NCBI GenBank assembly: GCA_019459525.1 | Contig: JAIBEY010000023.1 | Span: 1-52,852, forward strand | Direction of reading: 5' to 3' | Length of the DNA: 52,852 nucleotides | Source of the DNA: Prolixibacteraceae bacterium | GTDB lineage: Bacteria; Bacteroidota; Bacteroidia; Bacteroidales; Prolixibacteraceae | Part shown: piece after piece, positions 18,600 to 27,228 of the stretch | How positions within the stretch are numbered: position 1 is the first letter of the stretch | How the letters are laid out: each line of letters opens with the position of its first letter | The notes under the pieces: generated by a model | What the model was told of the DNA's origin: nothing | The model's database searches: none | Seen by the model: only the letters and a program-made list of their open reading frames with translations | Made by a program: the position numbers and the translations under genes

Positions 18600-19571
18600 T
18601 CAGCATCTTTGATTATTCAGAATTATTCTTTTCCCGTTAGCATCGTACTTATAAAATCCCTCTCCAGATTCTATTCCAAGATGTTTAGCCCGAACTAACT
18701 TCCGAAGGTATGGATTGGGTTTGTACCGGATATCTCCAAATTCGTTGTAGATATTATCCATCCAGCGAAGAATTTTATCAAGCCCCATTTTGTCGGCTAA
18801 TTCGAATGGGCCAAGGCGCATTCCGAATCCGATTTTCATCGTCTGATCAATATCTTCGATATTCGATATTCCTTCCATCAGTATTTCGCAGGCTTCGTTC
18901 AGAAGAACCACAAAAATCCGCACGCTAACCAGTCCTGCCGATTCCTGAACCGGAACAATTTTTCGGTTAATCAGGGTTACAAACTTGCAAACTTTCTGGT
19001 ACGATTCATCGGTGGTATATAAACCCCTCACAACCTCAACAATACGGGCTTCCTGCGAATTAACGAAGAAATGCAGGCTAACGCACCGATCGCGATGCAC
19101 CAAATCGGAAGAAAGCTCGGTAATAACAATTGTGGTTGAATGCGTAGCGATGATACATTCCTGATCGACCACCTCTTCAATCTTATGCAGAATTTCTTTG
19201 CGTTCCTTAATTTTTCCTCCCCGATCAACAGCACGAATGGCTTCAATAACAAAATCGCAACCAACAAGATCTTTGTAATCCAGTGAACCTTTTATTCTGG
19301 ATAAAATAGCACGTTTCTCACCCTGGGTAATTCCCCAATGTTCAATTCGTTCATCCAATACTTTTTCAATGTTTTTATAAGCTTCCCGAATTTTATCTTC
19401 TGAAACTTCAATAAAAACAACTTCAATACCATAAAAACTGGCAACACGGGCAATATTTTGTCCAACCAATCCGCAACCTATGACCCCTATTTTCGAAAAT
19501 AGCGATCTGCTTACATTTTTTTTACTTAAACCAAATTCTTCTATTGGTTCGTAAATCACTTCACTCGGCAT
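18600..19571 (-). CDS. Diverged 3-hydroxyacyl-CoA dehydrogenase
   Basis: Two-domain NAD-dependent 3-hydroxyacyl-CoA dehydrogenase family member (323 residues), with the Rossmann loop GCGLVG (about 32-37) and the C-terminal helical domain including ISNIEDIDQTMKIGFG and RLGPFELADKMGLD. The catalytic pair His-Glu is kept (H167 in LHFF, E179 in VEV). Three usually conserved positions differ: NTS is replaced by HST, HFFNP by HFFVN, and the catalytic asparagine of the VNR motif by valine (V217 in SVR). It may act on an unusual substrate or be impaired. It sits 21 bp after pta and 37 bp before ackA; a role in butyrate formation is an inference from this context. Confidence 0.75.
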   Translation of the reverse strand: MPSEVIYEPIEEFGLSKKNVSRSLFSKIGVIGCGLVGQNIARVASFYGIEVVFIEVSEDKIREAYKNIEKVLDERIEHWGITQGEKRAILSRIKGSLDYKDLVGCDFVIEAIRAVDRGGKIKERKEILHKIEEVVDQECIIATHSTTIVITELSSDLVHRDRCVSLHFFVNSQEARIVEVVRGLYTTDESYQKVCKFVTLINRKIVPVQESAGLVSVRIFVVLLNEACEILMEGISNIEDIDQTMKIGFGMRLGPFELADKMGLDKILRWMDNIYNEFGDIRYKPNPYLRKLVRAKHLGIESGEGFYKYDANGKRIILNNQRC

Positions 19572-19592
19572 ATCTATTTGTATTGAATTTGA

Positions 19593-20597
19593 TTATTCGA
19601 AAAGTGCTGCAGCCTGATTGGCAGTAATCGCAACCATGTTTACAATGTCGCTTACTGAGCAGCCTCTTGACAGGTCGTTAATTGGAGCGGCCATTCCCTG
19701 AAGCACCGGACCAACAGCTTCAGCTTTTGCAAGGCGCTGAACCAATTTATAACCGATATTGGCCGACTCAAGTCCCGGAAAAACCAGGATATTTGCACGC
19801 CCGGCTACTTCGCTGTTAGGAGCTTTTAAACGCCCAACTTCAGGAATCAAGGCGGCATCCAACTGCATTTCCCCGTCAATTTTCAGGTCCGGGTCCATCT
19901 CTTTGGCAATACGCGTTGCATTCACCACTTTATCAACCAGCGGATGCTGCGCACTTCCCATCGTAGAGAAGCTCAGCATAGCCACACGAGGATCCATACC
20001 TACAATAGCTTTGGCGGTTTTGGCTGTTGTCACTGCAATTTCGGCCAATTGCTGTTCGTTCGGATCGGGCATTACAGCACAATCGGCAAAAACAAGGATA
20101 CCATCGTGTCCAAAATGCGGATCATTTACAAACATCAAAAATGCTCCAGAAACAACACTCACCCCAGGTAATGTTTTGATATACTGAAAAGCGGGTCGCA
20201 ATACATCGCCAGTAGCATTGATTGCACCGGCTAATTCACCATCGGCATCTCCATTTTTAATCATTAATGGTGCAAAATACAGCGGATCGTTTAACAATTC
20301 CAGCGCAGCCTCGGTCGTCAACCCTTTTCCCTTGCGGATTTCGACCATCAGGTTTGCATATGCTTCCCTTCGTGGATCTGTAGTTGGGTCAACAATCGTA
20401 ACACCCTCGATATTAACGCCAAGCTCTTTGGCTGTTTGATTAATTTCTTCCGGATTACCCAAAAGAATGAGTTGCGCCAGTTTCTGGTTCAGTATAATTT
20501 CTGTTGCACGTAAAGTCCGGGGTTCTGCTCCTTCAGGTAAGACAATCCTTTTCTGGTATTTTTGAGCGTTCTGATAGACACGTTTTAAGATTTCCAT
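19593..20597 (-). CDS. pta: Phosphate acetyltransferase
   Basis: Converts acetyl-CoA and phosphate to acetyl phosphate for AckA. The 334-residue short form shows MKNGDADGELAGAINATGDVLRP in the first half, VFADCAVMPDPNEQQLAEIA, MLSFSTMGSA and NILVFPGLESANIGYK, all typical of Pta. It is the first gene of the minus-strand pta-hydroxyacyl-CoA dehydrogenase-ackA run; a TAnnTTTG element lies about 43 bp upstream. Confidence 0.97.
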   Translation of the reverse strand: MEILKRVYQNAQKYQKRIVLPEGAEPRTLRATEIILNQKLAQLILLGNPEEINQTAKELGVNIEGVTIVDPTTDPRREAYANLMVEIRKGKGLTTEAALELLNDPLYFAPLMIKNGDADGELAGAINATGDVLRPAFQYIKTLPGVSVVSGAFLMFVNDPHFGHDGILVFADCAVMPDPNEQQLAEIAVTTAKTAKAIVGMDPRVAMLSFSTMGSAQHPLVDKVVNATRIAKEMDPDLKIDGEMQLDAALIPEVGRLKAPNSEVAGRANILVFPGLESANIGYKLVQRLAKAEAVGPVLQGMAAPINDLSRGCSVSDIVNMVAITANQAAALFE

Positions 20598-20639
20598 CGT
20601 TGATTTAAAGTTTAAACTTTAGAGTAAAAAATTCGACAG

Positions 20640-20647
20640 CAAAAGTA
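20640..20647 (-). promoter_or_regulatory. Putative -7 element for the pta cluster
   Basis: TACTTTTG on the minus strand matches TAnnTTTG, 43 bp before the pta ATG. No convincing -33 TTTG is seen. Confidence 0.4.
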
Positions 20648-20790
20648 CTTAAAATATACCGAGGTGTACCCGAAGTTTTAAAAAATTATTGGCTAAACTG
20701 ACAAAACTCATACACGAAATGACATCTTTCGGGCCATTAAGAATTATCAAACAATCGATTGCGCAACTATTACGGATGAGTTAATTTATC

Positions 20791-20798
20791 TATTTTTG
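20791..20798 (+). promoter_or_regulatory. Putative -7 element for the FAD/Fe-S dehydrogenase
   Basis: TATTTTTG matches TAnnTTTG exactly. It is only 13 bp before the ATG, so the transcript would have a very short leader. Confidence 0.4.
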
Positions 20799-20811
20799 AA
20801 AAAACTTATTC

Positions 20812-23733
20812 ATGAAGCCAACCGATCCGTTTTATCCGCTCAAACAATCGCTCGACGGCGATGTTTTTACCGATCAGGTGCAAAAAGTAATTTATGCTAC
20901 CGATGCGTCATCGTATCGTGAAATTCCGCAGGCTGTTACCCGCCCAAAAAACAAAGAGGACATCGGGAAGATTATCAATTATGCCAGGCAGCTCGGGACT
21001 TCAGTTATTCCACGCGCCGGAGGAACCTCCCTGGCCGGACAGGTCGTGGGTCCAGGAATTGTGGTTGACATTTCGAAATATTTGAATAAAATAGGGGAAT
21101 TAAATGTTTCGGAGCGCTGGATTGAAGTGGAACCTGGCGTAGTTTTAGCCGAATTAAACCAACACCTGGCTAAACACGGTTTGCAGTTTGCTCCCGAAAC
21201 TTCAACGGCCAACCGTTGCTGTATTGGCGGAATGCTGGGCAACAACTCTTGCGGATTGCATTCGCTCATTTATGGCAGCACCCGTGAACACATCCTGGAA
21301 GTAGAGGGTGTTTTATCTGACGGTTCTGATATTACATTTAAAGCACTGACGACTAAAGAGTTTGAGGCTAAATGTTCCGAAAATACAGAATTGCTGGAAA
21401 CTAAAATCTACCGGAACATTAAAGAAATACTAACCAATGAATTTAACCAGGAAGAAATCAGGAAAGAGTTTCCCGACACCAAAGTGACCCGACGAAACAA
21501 CGGATATGCTTTGGATGTATTACTCGAAACCGATCCGTTTACCGGTAATGGAAAACCATTCAATTTCTGCAAACTATTGGCTGGTTCGGAAGGGACACTG
21601 GTTTTCATCACAAAATTAAGGCTGAACGTTGTACCACTTCCTCCAAAATTTCAGGGTTTGATTTGTGCGCATTTCAGCTCACTCGAAGATTCATTCTATG
21701 GAAACATTGCCGCCCTTCGCCACCGTCCGGACGCCATTGAACTTACCGATGATATCATTCTGAACTGCACACTCGAAAACATCGAACAGCGTAAAAACCG
21801 TTTTTTCATTGATGGAAATCCAAAAGCCATTCTGACCATAGAATTTTCGGCCAATACAGAAGAGGAAATTCAGGCAAAAGCCGAAAAACTGGAGAAAGAC
21901 CTCCGGAATGCAGGTTATGGCTATCACTTTCCGCTTTTTACTGATAAGGAAAGCATTAAGAAAATATGGGAACTCCGGAAAGCTGGACTGGGTTTGCTCT
22001 CCAACATTCCGGGAGACAAGCGCAATGTTACGGTGATAGAAGATACAGCGGTTGCCCCTGAGTATTTGCCTGAGTACATCCGTGAATTTGACCAGATTAT
22101 TGCCCGGTACGGATTGACTTGTGTTTATTTCGGACACATTGCCACCGGAGAGTTACATTTACGTCCGCTGTTAAACCTGAAGGATCCGGAAGATGTAAAA
22201 ATTTACCATTCACTGGCCAAAGAAGTTGCAATGCTGGTAAAAAAATTCAGGGGATCGCTAAGTGGCGAGCATGGCGACGGACGTTTACGGGGTGAATTTA
22301 TTCCACTTATGCTTGGACAGCACAACTACGAATTAATCAGAAATCTGAAATACACCTGGGATCCGCAAAACATACTGAATCCGGGAAAAATTGTGGATAC
22401 CCCATCGATCACTCAGGACCTGCGAATCCTGATGGGACAACCCGCATTTAAGGCTACGACACTCTTTGATTATTCCCCGCACGGCGACCTGCTACGGTCG
22501 GTTGAAATGTGCAACGGATCGGGTGATTGCCGCAAAACCAACAAGATTGGGGGAACCATGTGTCCGTCGTACATGGCAACCCGCGACGAAGATAAATCGA
22601 CCCGCGCCCGTGCCAATATCCTGCGCGAATACCTGACACGACCCCAAAAAGCGAACGTATTTGATTCTGAAGAAGTTCTGGAAGTGCTTGATCTTTGCTT
22701 ATCATGCAAAGCATGCAAGTCGGAATGTCCGTCGAATATCGACATGGCTAAATTCAAGGCAGAATTTTTACAACACTACTACGATCAGCGCGGCTTCCCA
22801 ATACGATCGCTGCTGATTGCTTATCTGCCAAGGATCAACAGGATTGGAATGCTGTTTCGACCCGTTACAAACCTGATTACCGGAACCGTACTGTTCAAAA
22901 AAGCAATTGGTTTTGCTCCTGACAGAAAAATACCCGGATTATCCAAACTCACTTTACGAAAATGGTATCGGAAACCTATTTCTCCGGACAAAGATAAAAT
23001 TGGCAAAGTTTACCTGTTTGCCGACGAATTCACCAATTTTAATGAAAGCCATATTGGAGTTAAAGCCATTATGCTGTTGAATAAATTGGGTTATGAAGTA
23101 GTAATTCCGAAACACCAGGAAAGCGGACGAACTTATCTTTCGAAAGGGTTACTTCTAAAAGCTAAACAAATAGCGAACTTTAATGTAGCTCAACTTTCAA
23201 AAATAATTTCAGACCAAACACCTTTAATTGGAATTGAACCTTCAACTATTCTGACTTTCCGCGATGAATATCCGGAACTGGTTGACAATCAACTTCAGCA
23301 AGAAGCCCGAACCTTGGCCAAAAATGCATTGATGCTGGAAGAATTTATGGTTCGTGAAATCGAAAATGGCCATATCAGTAGTGATCAATTTACAAAAGAA
23401 AAAAAGGATATTAAGCTACACGGACATTGCCAGCAAAAAGCAATTGCCTCTACCCTACCTACCCGCAAAATGCTTGAATTACCAACTAATTATTCGGTTA
23501 CCGAAATCAAAAGTGGCTGTTGTGGTATGGCAGGATCATTTGGCTACGAAAAAGAACACTATGAATTAAGTATGCAAATCGGCGAACTGGATTTGTTTCC
23601 GGCAGTGCGTAATGCCAATTCCGGTGAGATTATCGCAGCACCTGGAACTTCGTGCCGTAATCATATAAAAGATGGCACCGGACGTAACGTTTTTCATCCG
23701 GTAGAGCTACTCTGGAATGCCGTATTGAAATAA
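20812..23733 (+). CDS. FAD-linked oxidase fused to Fe-S domain (D-lactate/2-hydroxyacid dehydrogenase type)
   Basis: A 973-residue fusion of a GlcD/DLD-like flavin domain and a GlpC-like iron-sulfur domain. The FAD-binding PCMH part has VIPRAGGTSLAGQ and the later GNNSCGLHSLIYGS; the FAD-oxidase C-terminal part has YFGHIATGELHLRP and SGEHGDGRLRGEF. Two cysteine clusters follow (CNGSGDCRKTN...MCPSYMAT and CLSCKACKSECPS), then a CCG-type segment with SGCCGMAGSFGYE. Such proteins oxidise D-lactate, glycolate or 2-hydroxyglutarate and pass electrons to quinone or an electron-transferring flavoprotein. The exact substrate is not evident. It stands alone, next to the acetate/butyrate cluster but on the opposite strand. 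Confidence 0.9.
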   Translation: MKPTDPFYPLKQSLDGDVFTDQVQKVIYATDASSYREIPQAVTRPKNKEDIGKIINYARQLGTSVIPRAGGTSLAGQVVGPGIVVDISKYLNKIGELNVSERWIEVEPGVVLAELNQHLAKHGLQFAPETSTANRCCIGGMLGNNSCGLHSLIYGSTREHILEVEGVLSDGSDITFKALTTKEFEAKCSENTELLETKIYRNIKEILTNEFNQEEIRKEFPDTKVTRRNNGYALDVLLETDPFTGNGKPFNFCKLLAGSEGTLVFITKLRLNVVPLPPKFQGLICAHFSSLEDSFYGNIAALRHRPDAIELTDDIILNCTLENIEQRKNRFFIDGNPKAILTIEFSANTEEEIQAKAEKLEKDLRNAGYGYHFPLFTDKESIKKIWELRKAGLGLLSNIPGDKRNVTVIEDTAVAPEYLPEYIREFDQIIARYGLTCVYFGHIATGELHLRPLLNLKDPEDVKIYHSLAKEVAMLVKKFRGSLSGEHGDGRLRGEFIPLMLGQHNYELIRNLKYTWDPQNILNPGKIVDTPSITQDLRILMGQPAFKATTLFDYSPHGDLLRSVEMCNGSGDCRKTNKIGGTMCPSYMATRDEDKSTRARANILREYLTRPQKANVFDSEEVLEVLDLCLSCKACKSECPSNIDMAKFKAEFLQHYYDQRGFPIRSLLIAYLPRINRIGMLFRPVTNLITGTVLFKKAIGFAPDRKIPGLSKLTLRKWYRKPISPDKDKIGKVYLFADEFTNFNESHIGVKAIMLLNKLGYEVVIPKHQESGRTYLSKGLLLKAKQIANFNVAQLSKIISDQTPLIGIEPSTILTFRDEYPELVDNQLQQEARTLAKNALMLEEFMVREIENGHISSDQFTKEKKDIKLHGHCQQKAIASTLPTRKMLELPTNYSVTEIKSGCCGMAGSFGYEKEHYELSMQIGELDLFPAVRNANSGEIIAAPGTSCRNHIKDGTGRNVFHPVELLWNAVLK

Positions 23734-23758
23734 GAGGGTGTCAAGGTAAAAAACAAGA

Positions 23759-23790
23759 AACCCAACTAATTGAATAACAACTAATTGGGT
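23759..23790 (-). terminator. Imperfect hairpin after tRNA-His
   Basis: AACCCAACTAATT pairs with AACTAATTGGGTT with two imperfect positions. On the minus strand it is followed by TTTCTTGTTTTTT, so it probably ends the tRNA-His transcript and may also slow read-through from the upstream plus-strand gene. Confidence 0.6.
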
Positions 23791-23799
23791 TAATGCTTG

Positions 23800-23874
23800 G
23801 GTGGATGATGGGATTTGAACCCACGACCCCTGGAACCACAATCCAGTGCTCTAACCAGCTGAGCTACAACCACC
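23800..23874 (-). tRNA. tRNA-His (anticodon GTG)
   Basis: Cloverleaf on the minus strand: anticodon stem CTGGA/TCCAG around loop TTGTGGT (anticodon GTG), T-loop TTCAAAT, D-arm GCTCAGCTGGTTAGAGC. An extra G at the 5' end opposite a C discriminator is the expected histidine identity. With this pairing, one acceptor-stem position (5:68) is a U-U mismatch. CCA is not encoded. Confidence 0.95.
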
Positions 23875-24091
23875 ATTTGTATTTTTGCGGTTGCAAAGAT
23901 AGTATTATTTTTTTCAATTATACAATAGCCACACCAGCTTTTTCTGAAAAATTTGTATTGTTTTTATCATTATCCCTGGTTCAAGGAATTAGAGTTCATT
24001 CGCCATCAAAACATGGGAATTCCTAAGAAACTGACTATTCGAATATTATAAATGCACTTGGTTACTTTTTAACTGAAATTCCAAGTCTGAA

Positions 24092-24490
24092 CTACAATTT
24101 ACTTTTATGAATCAGTCCACCTTTTTCATTGAGGAGTAATGAAAAACGAATTAAATCAGTATCGCGAACAATAAGTTCATACCCAACAACCACGTCTTCG
24201 CTAATTTCAATTACATTCATTAATTCTCCGTGCAGAATCGCCTTTTCCTTTATATGTTCCGGCGTTGACTGCAACGAAAGATTCTTTTTAAGATTAAGTA
24301 ATTTTCCTGAAGAATCGAAATGGGCAATGTGTTCAATGTCATCGAGATAAAAAATAGCTTCAAAGAAATCATCCGTTTGCAGCCATTCAATATTAATAGA
24401 ATCTCCAAATTTTTCAAGAAAGGAATCGGTCACCTCTGGGGGCAGCGAAACATTCGAGAATTTAAAAATCTTACTAAAAATATTCTTCAT
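24092..24490 (-). CDS. Small protein of unknown function downstream of a sigma factor
   Basis: I do not recognise a family with certainty. The 132 residues have no signal peptide or membrane segment. The middle, with EKFGDSINIEWLQTDDFFEAIFYLDDIEHIAHFD, has the alternating beta pattern of PepSY-like folds (speculative). It lies 119 bp downstream of the ECF sigma factor on the same strand and is probably cotranscribed, so it might be a soluble modulator, but it looks unlike known anti-sigma factors. Confidence 0.6.
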   Translation of the reverse strand: MKNIFSKIFKFSNVSLPPEVTDSFLEKFGDSINIEWLQTDDFFEAIFYLDDIEHIAHFDSSGKLLNLKKNLSLQSTPEHIKEKAILHGELMNVIEISEDVVVGYELIVRDTDLIRFSLLLNEKGGLIHKSKL

Positions 24491-24609
24491 AAGTACAATA
24501 TTTATTTAGGGTTCAGGTTGGTCAGATACTTCAAAAGACATATATTGATCCTGTCCTTGTATTTCTATAGACGGTAAAAGGTGTCAATAGTAACGATTTA
24601 CGAAAAGAA

Positions 24610-25185
24610 TTAATTCCCGGAGTTAAACTGTTGCTTGTACATGTAAATAACCCGGGTACGTGCTCTTTTCAATCTCATTTTAACGGCGTCCTCACTAATT
24701 CGCAGCGTTTTTGCGATATGCTTGATCGAAAGATTATCCTGATATTTCATTAACAATAAAACTTTCTCTTCAGGATGGATCAATTCAAAAATAGTCATGA
24801 GATTATCGTAATTAGCCACTTCAAAATCAGCTTCCGATTCATCAATAATTTCGGGGATTTCGTTACTGTCGTTCCAATTCGGGTAGTGAAGTTTCTTTTT
24901 AAACCGTAAATAATCGATGCAATAATTATACGTGATCGAATACAACCAGGAGGAAAAAGAAGAATTACCTTTAAAGCCAGGAATTTTTTCGTATGCTTTG
25001 GTTAAAATGTCATTTGCAAATTCTTCCGATTGCTTGTTATCTTTCAAAAAACTAAAACACTTATCTTTTACCTTCTTGAAATAGCGTGCATACAATACTT
25101 CGAATAGTTCCTGATTGCCAGAGTCCATCAGTAAATGAACTATTTCTTCATCTGTTTTATGTTGATATTTAGTTTTTAATGCCAT
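24610..25185 (-). CDS. ECF-type RNA polymerase sigma factor
   Basis: Sigma-70 family, 191 residues, with region 2 (EEFANDILTKAYEKIPGFKGNSSFSSWLYSITYNYCIDYLR) and region 4 (EEKVLLLMKYQDNLSIKHIAKTL followed by ISEDAVKMRLKRAR, a helix-turn-helix) in the ECF layout. It is transcribed away from the lipoprotein and L,D-transpeptidase cluster, sharing a 193-bp intergenic region. No typical membrane anti-sigma factor is adjacent; the next gene encodes a small soluble protein. It could regulate the divergent envelope cluster, but this is inferred from position only. Confidence 0.9.
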   Translation of the reverse strand: MALKTKYQHKTDEEIVHLLMDSGNQELFEVLYARYFKKVKDKCFSFLKDNKQSEEFANDILTKAYEKIPGFKGNSSFSSWLYSITYNYCIDYLRFKKKLHYPNWNDSNEIPEIIDESEADFEVANYDNLMTIFELIHPEEKVLLLMKYQDNLSIKHIAKTLRISEDAVKMRLKRARTRVIYMYKQQFNSGN

Positions 25186-25378
25186 TGAAACATATTGAAA
25201 ATGAGAAAACTCAGAAAAAAAGCAAAAAAAATATCAAATCTTGTGTTACTTCTCTCGAAACTGTCGTCACAATGATAAATTTGATTAAATTCGCTTTTTT
25301 AAAATTAGACGTAAAATTAGAAAATTATAAAAGTTTTTAGTTATTTATTTTAGAGAAAACCAAAATTAAAAATTGAGT

Positions 25379-25972
25379 ATGAAAAGTAAATTAGTTATTG
25401 CTATTGCAGCAATGGGTATCGCAGTTTTATTTAGCTCTTGTGCTAAAGTTCCTCAAGCAGAAATCGATGCAGCTACTGCTTCTATCCAGGAAGTAAAAGA
25501 TGCTGGTGCTGACTTGTATGTTCCAGAAGCTTATCAGGCTTTGGTTGATTCGATGAAATCAGCTAACGAAAAAGTAGAAGTTGCCAAAGCAAAATGGTTC
25601 CCTAACTACACTAAAGCTAAAGATTTATTAGCAGTAGTTAGCCAAATGGCTGTTGACACTAAAGCAAAATCAGAAGCTCGCAAAGTTGAATTGAAAGCTG
25701 AAGTTGAAGCTATGATCGTAGAAGTTAAAGCTTTGGTTGAAGAAAACAAAGGTTTAATTGCAAAAGCTCCTAAAGGTAAAGAAGGAAGAGAAGCTTTAGA
25801 AGCTATCAAAAGTGATGTAGCTGTTGCTGAAACAACTGTTACTGAAGTTGAAGCTTTATTAGCTAACGGTGATTTGATCGGTTCAAACGACAAAATCAAA
25901 GCTGCTAAAGAAAAAGCTACTGCTATCAAAGCTGAATTGGAAGAAGCTATTGCTAAAAAAGGTGGAAAATAA
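25379..25972 (+). CDS. Helical lipoprotein (DUF4398-like) ending in lysine
   Basis: Predicted outer-membrane lipoprotein of 197 residues. The signal ends in LFSSC, giving a lipidated cysteine; the ATG at 25379 is chosen over an upstream TTG. The mature part is almost all Ala/Glu/Lys/Val helix, with an N-terminal segment (AEIDAATASIQEVKDAGA) like DUF4398 proteins and a long coiled-coil region to the end, IAKKGGK. Codon use is strongly biased (nearly all alanines GCT, lysines AAA), suggesting high expression, and a strong terminator follows. The next genes encode L,D-transpeptidases. By analogy with Braun's lipoprotein, its C-terminal lysine might be joined to peptidoglycan; this is my inference. 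Confidence 0.75.
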   Translation: MKSKLVIAIAAMGIAVLFSSCAKVPQAEIDAATASIQEVKDAGADLYVPEAYQALVDSMKSANEKVEVAKAKWFPNYTKAKDLLAVVSQMAVDTKAKSEARKVELKAEVEAMIVEVKALVEENKGLIAKAPKGKEGREALEAIKSDVAVAETTVTEVEALLANGDLIGSNDKIKAAKEKATAIKAELEEAIAKKGGK

Positions 25973-26000
25973 TATTAACTCTTAGGAGTTTAAAATTTGG

Positions 26001-26034
26001 AATACCCGGGGCTTTCCCCCCGGGTATTTTTTTA
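26001..26034 (+). terminator. Strong terminator after the lipoprotein gene
   Basis: AATACCCGGGG/CCCCGGGTATT stem with a 5- to 6-base loop, followed by seven T residues. It separates the abundant lipoprotein transcript from the transpeptidase genes, allowing partial read-through. Confidence 0.9.
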
Positions 26035-26045
26035 ATACAAAAGCA

Positions 26046-27176
26046 ATGGTTTCAGTGAAGAAGAAAAAAACAAAATGGGTAATTGTTATATTACTGTCAC
26101 TGGTTGTTGTTTCAATAACCATTAGTGTCATTATCGTTTCACAAAAGAAACTACCAACTGAAGATTTAAGAATAGCCCGTGAAGCTTTGTCGGAAGCCAA
26201 AGAAGCAGAGGCCAACCTTTATGCTGAAAAACTGTATAAAGAGTCAGTTCAGATGTACGACTCGGCTATGATTAACTGGTCAAGAGAAAACGAACGGTTT
26301 ATACTTTTCCGTAGCTATGACAAAGTAATTAATTTCGCCAGGAAGTCGAAAAAAATAGCCGATGAAGCTAAAGACGAATCCATAAAAAAAGCCGATAACC
26401 TAAGCAAAAATGTTGAAGCAGCTTTTGTCAGTCTGACAAAAAAAATAGAACTCTATAATAAGTTATTTAAAGATTTACCCTTATCGAAATCAGTTTTTGA
26501 TGCGCATAACAAATCTAAAATGTTTTTAAGCGAATCAAAAATTGCACATGAAACAGGTAAGTTAAAAGATGCTGAGGTTCTGTTTAAAAAGGCCGATATT
26601 TATATCAATCATGCCAATACAGCGGCGAGTAAAATGTTGCGCGACTATTTTAGCGATTATCCGAAGTGGAAAAGTCAGGCCAATGATGCCATTGCCGCAT
26701 CCCGCAGTGGAAATAAGGTAATTTTGGTTGATAAAGTCGCTCACAAATTGTACGTTTATCAATCAGGAAAATCTATCCGGAGTTACGATGCCGAATTTGG
26801 CCCGAACTGGATGGCGCACAAAGAACGGAATGGCGACAAAGCAACTCCTGAAGGACATTACCGGATTACGAAAAAGAAAGAAAGAGGTAATACCATATAT
26901 CACAAGGCATTGTTGCTCGATTATCCTAACGATGAAGACAGGCGTCAATTTGCAATAAAAAAGCAAAAAGGATTGCTCTCCAGAAGCGCCGGAATTGGTA
27001 ATTTGATTGAAATACATGGTAATGGAGGAAAAGGATTTAACTGGACAAGTGGTTGTGTTGGATTGAGGGATAGAGATATTGATGATCTGTACCGCCTGGT
27101 TAGTGCGGGAACGAGGGTTACCATTGTGGGTTCAATAGAGCCTCTTTCGGTAATTACAGCGGGTTTAGATTTTTAA
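26046..27176 (+). CDS. Membrane-anchored L,D-transpeptidase with N-terminal helical domain
   Basis: YkuD-family enzyme expected to form 3-3 peptidoglycan crosslinks or attach proteins to peptidoglycan. One N-terminal membrane segment (about 10-31) anchors it in the inner membrane. Residues 40-200 are helical; the part AREALSEAKEAEANLYAEKLYKES resembles the start of the preceding lipoprotein (DUF4398-like). The catalytic domain (about 220-365) carries H324 (EIHGNG) and C337 in TSGCVGLRDRD. It starts 12 bp after the lipoprotein terminator. The shared helical module suggests interaction with the lipoprotein. Confidence 0.88.
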   Translation: MVSVKKKKTKWVIVILLSLVVVSITISVIIVSQKKLPTEDLRIAREALSEAKEAEANLYAEKLYKESVQMYDSAMINWSRENERFILFRSYDKVINFARKSKKIADEAKDESIKKADNLSKNVEAAFVSLTKKIELYNKLFKDLPLSKSVFDAHNKSKMFLSESKIAHETGKLKDAEVLFKKADIYINHANTAASKMLRDYFSDYPKWKSQANDAIAASRSGNKVILVDKVAHKLYVYQSGKSIRSYDAEFGPNWMAHKERNGDKATPEGHYRITKKKERGNTIYHKALLLDYPNDEDRRQFAIKKQKGLLSRSAGIGNLIEIHGNGGKGFNWTSGCVGLRDRDIDDLYRLVSAGTRVTIVGSIEPLSVITAGLDF

Positions 27177-27228
27177 GAAGTTTCGGATCAATATTTTTAA
27201 TGATTAGTGAAATAATAATACGAAGCCT

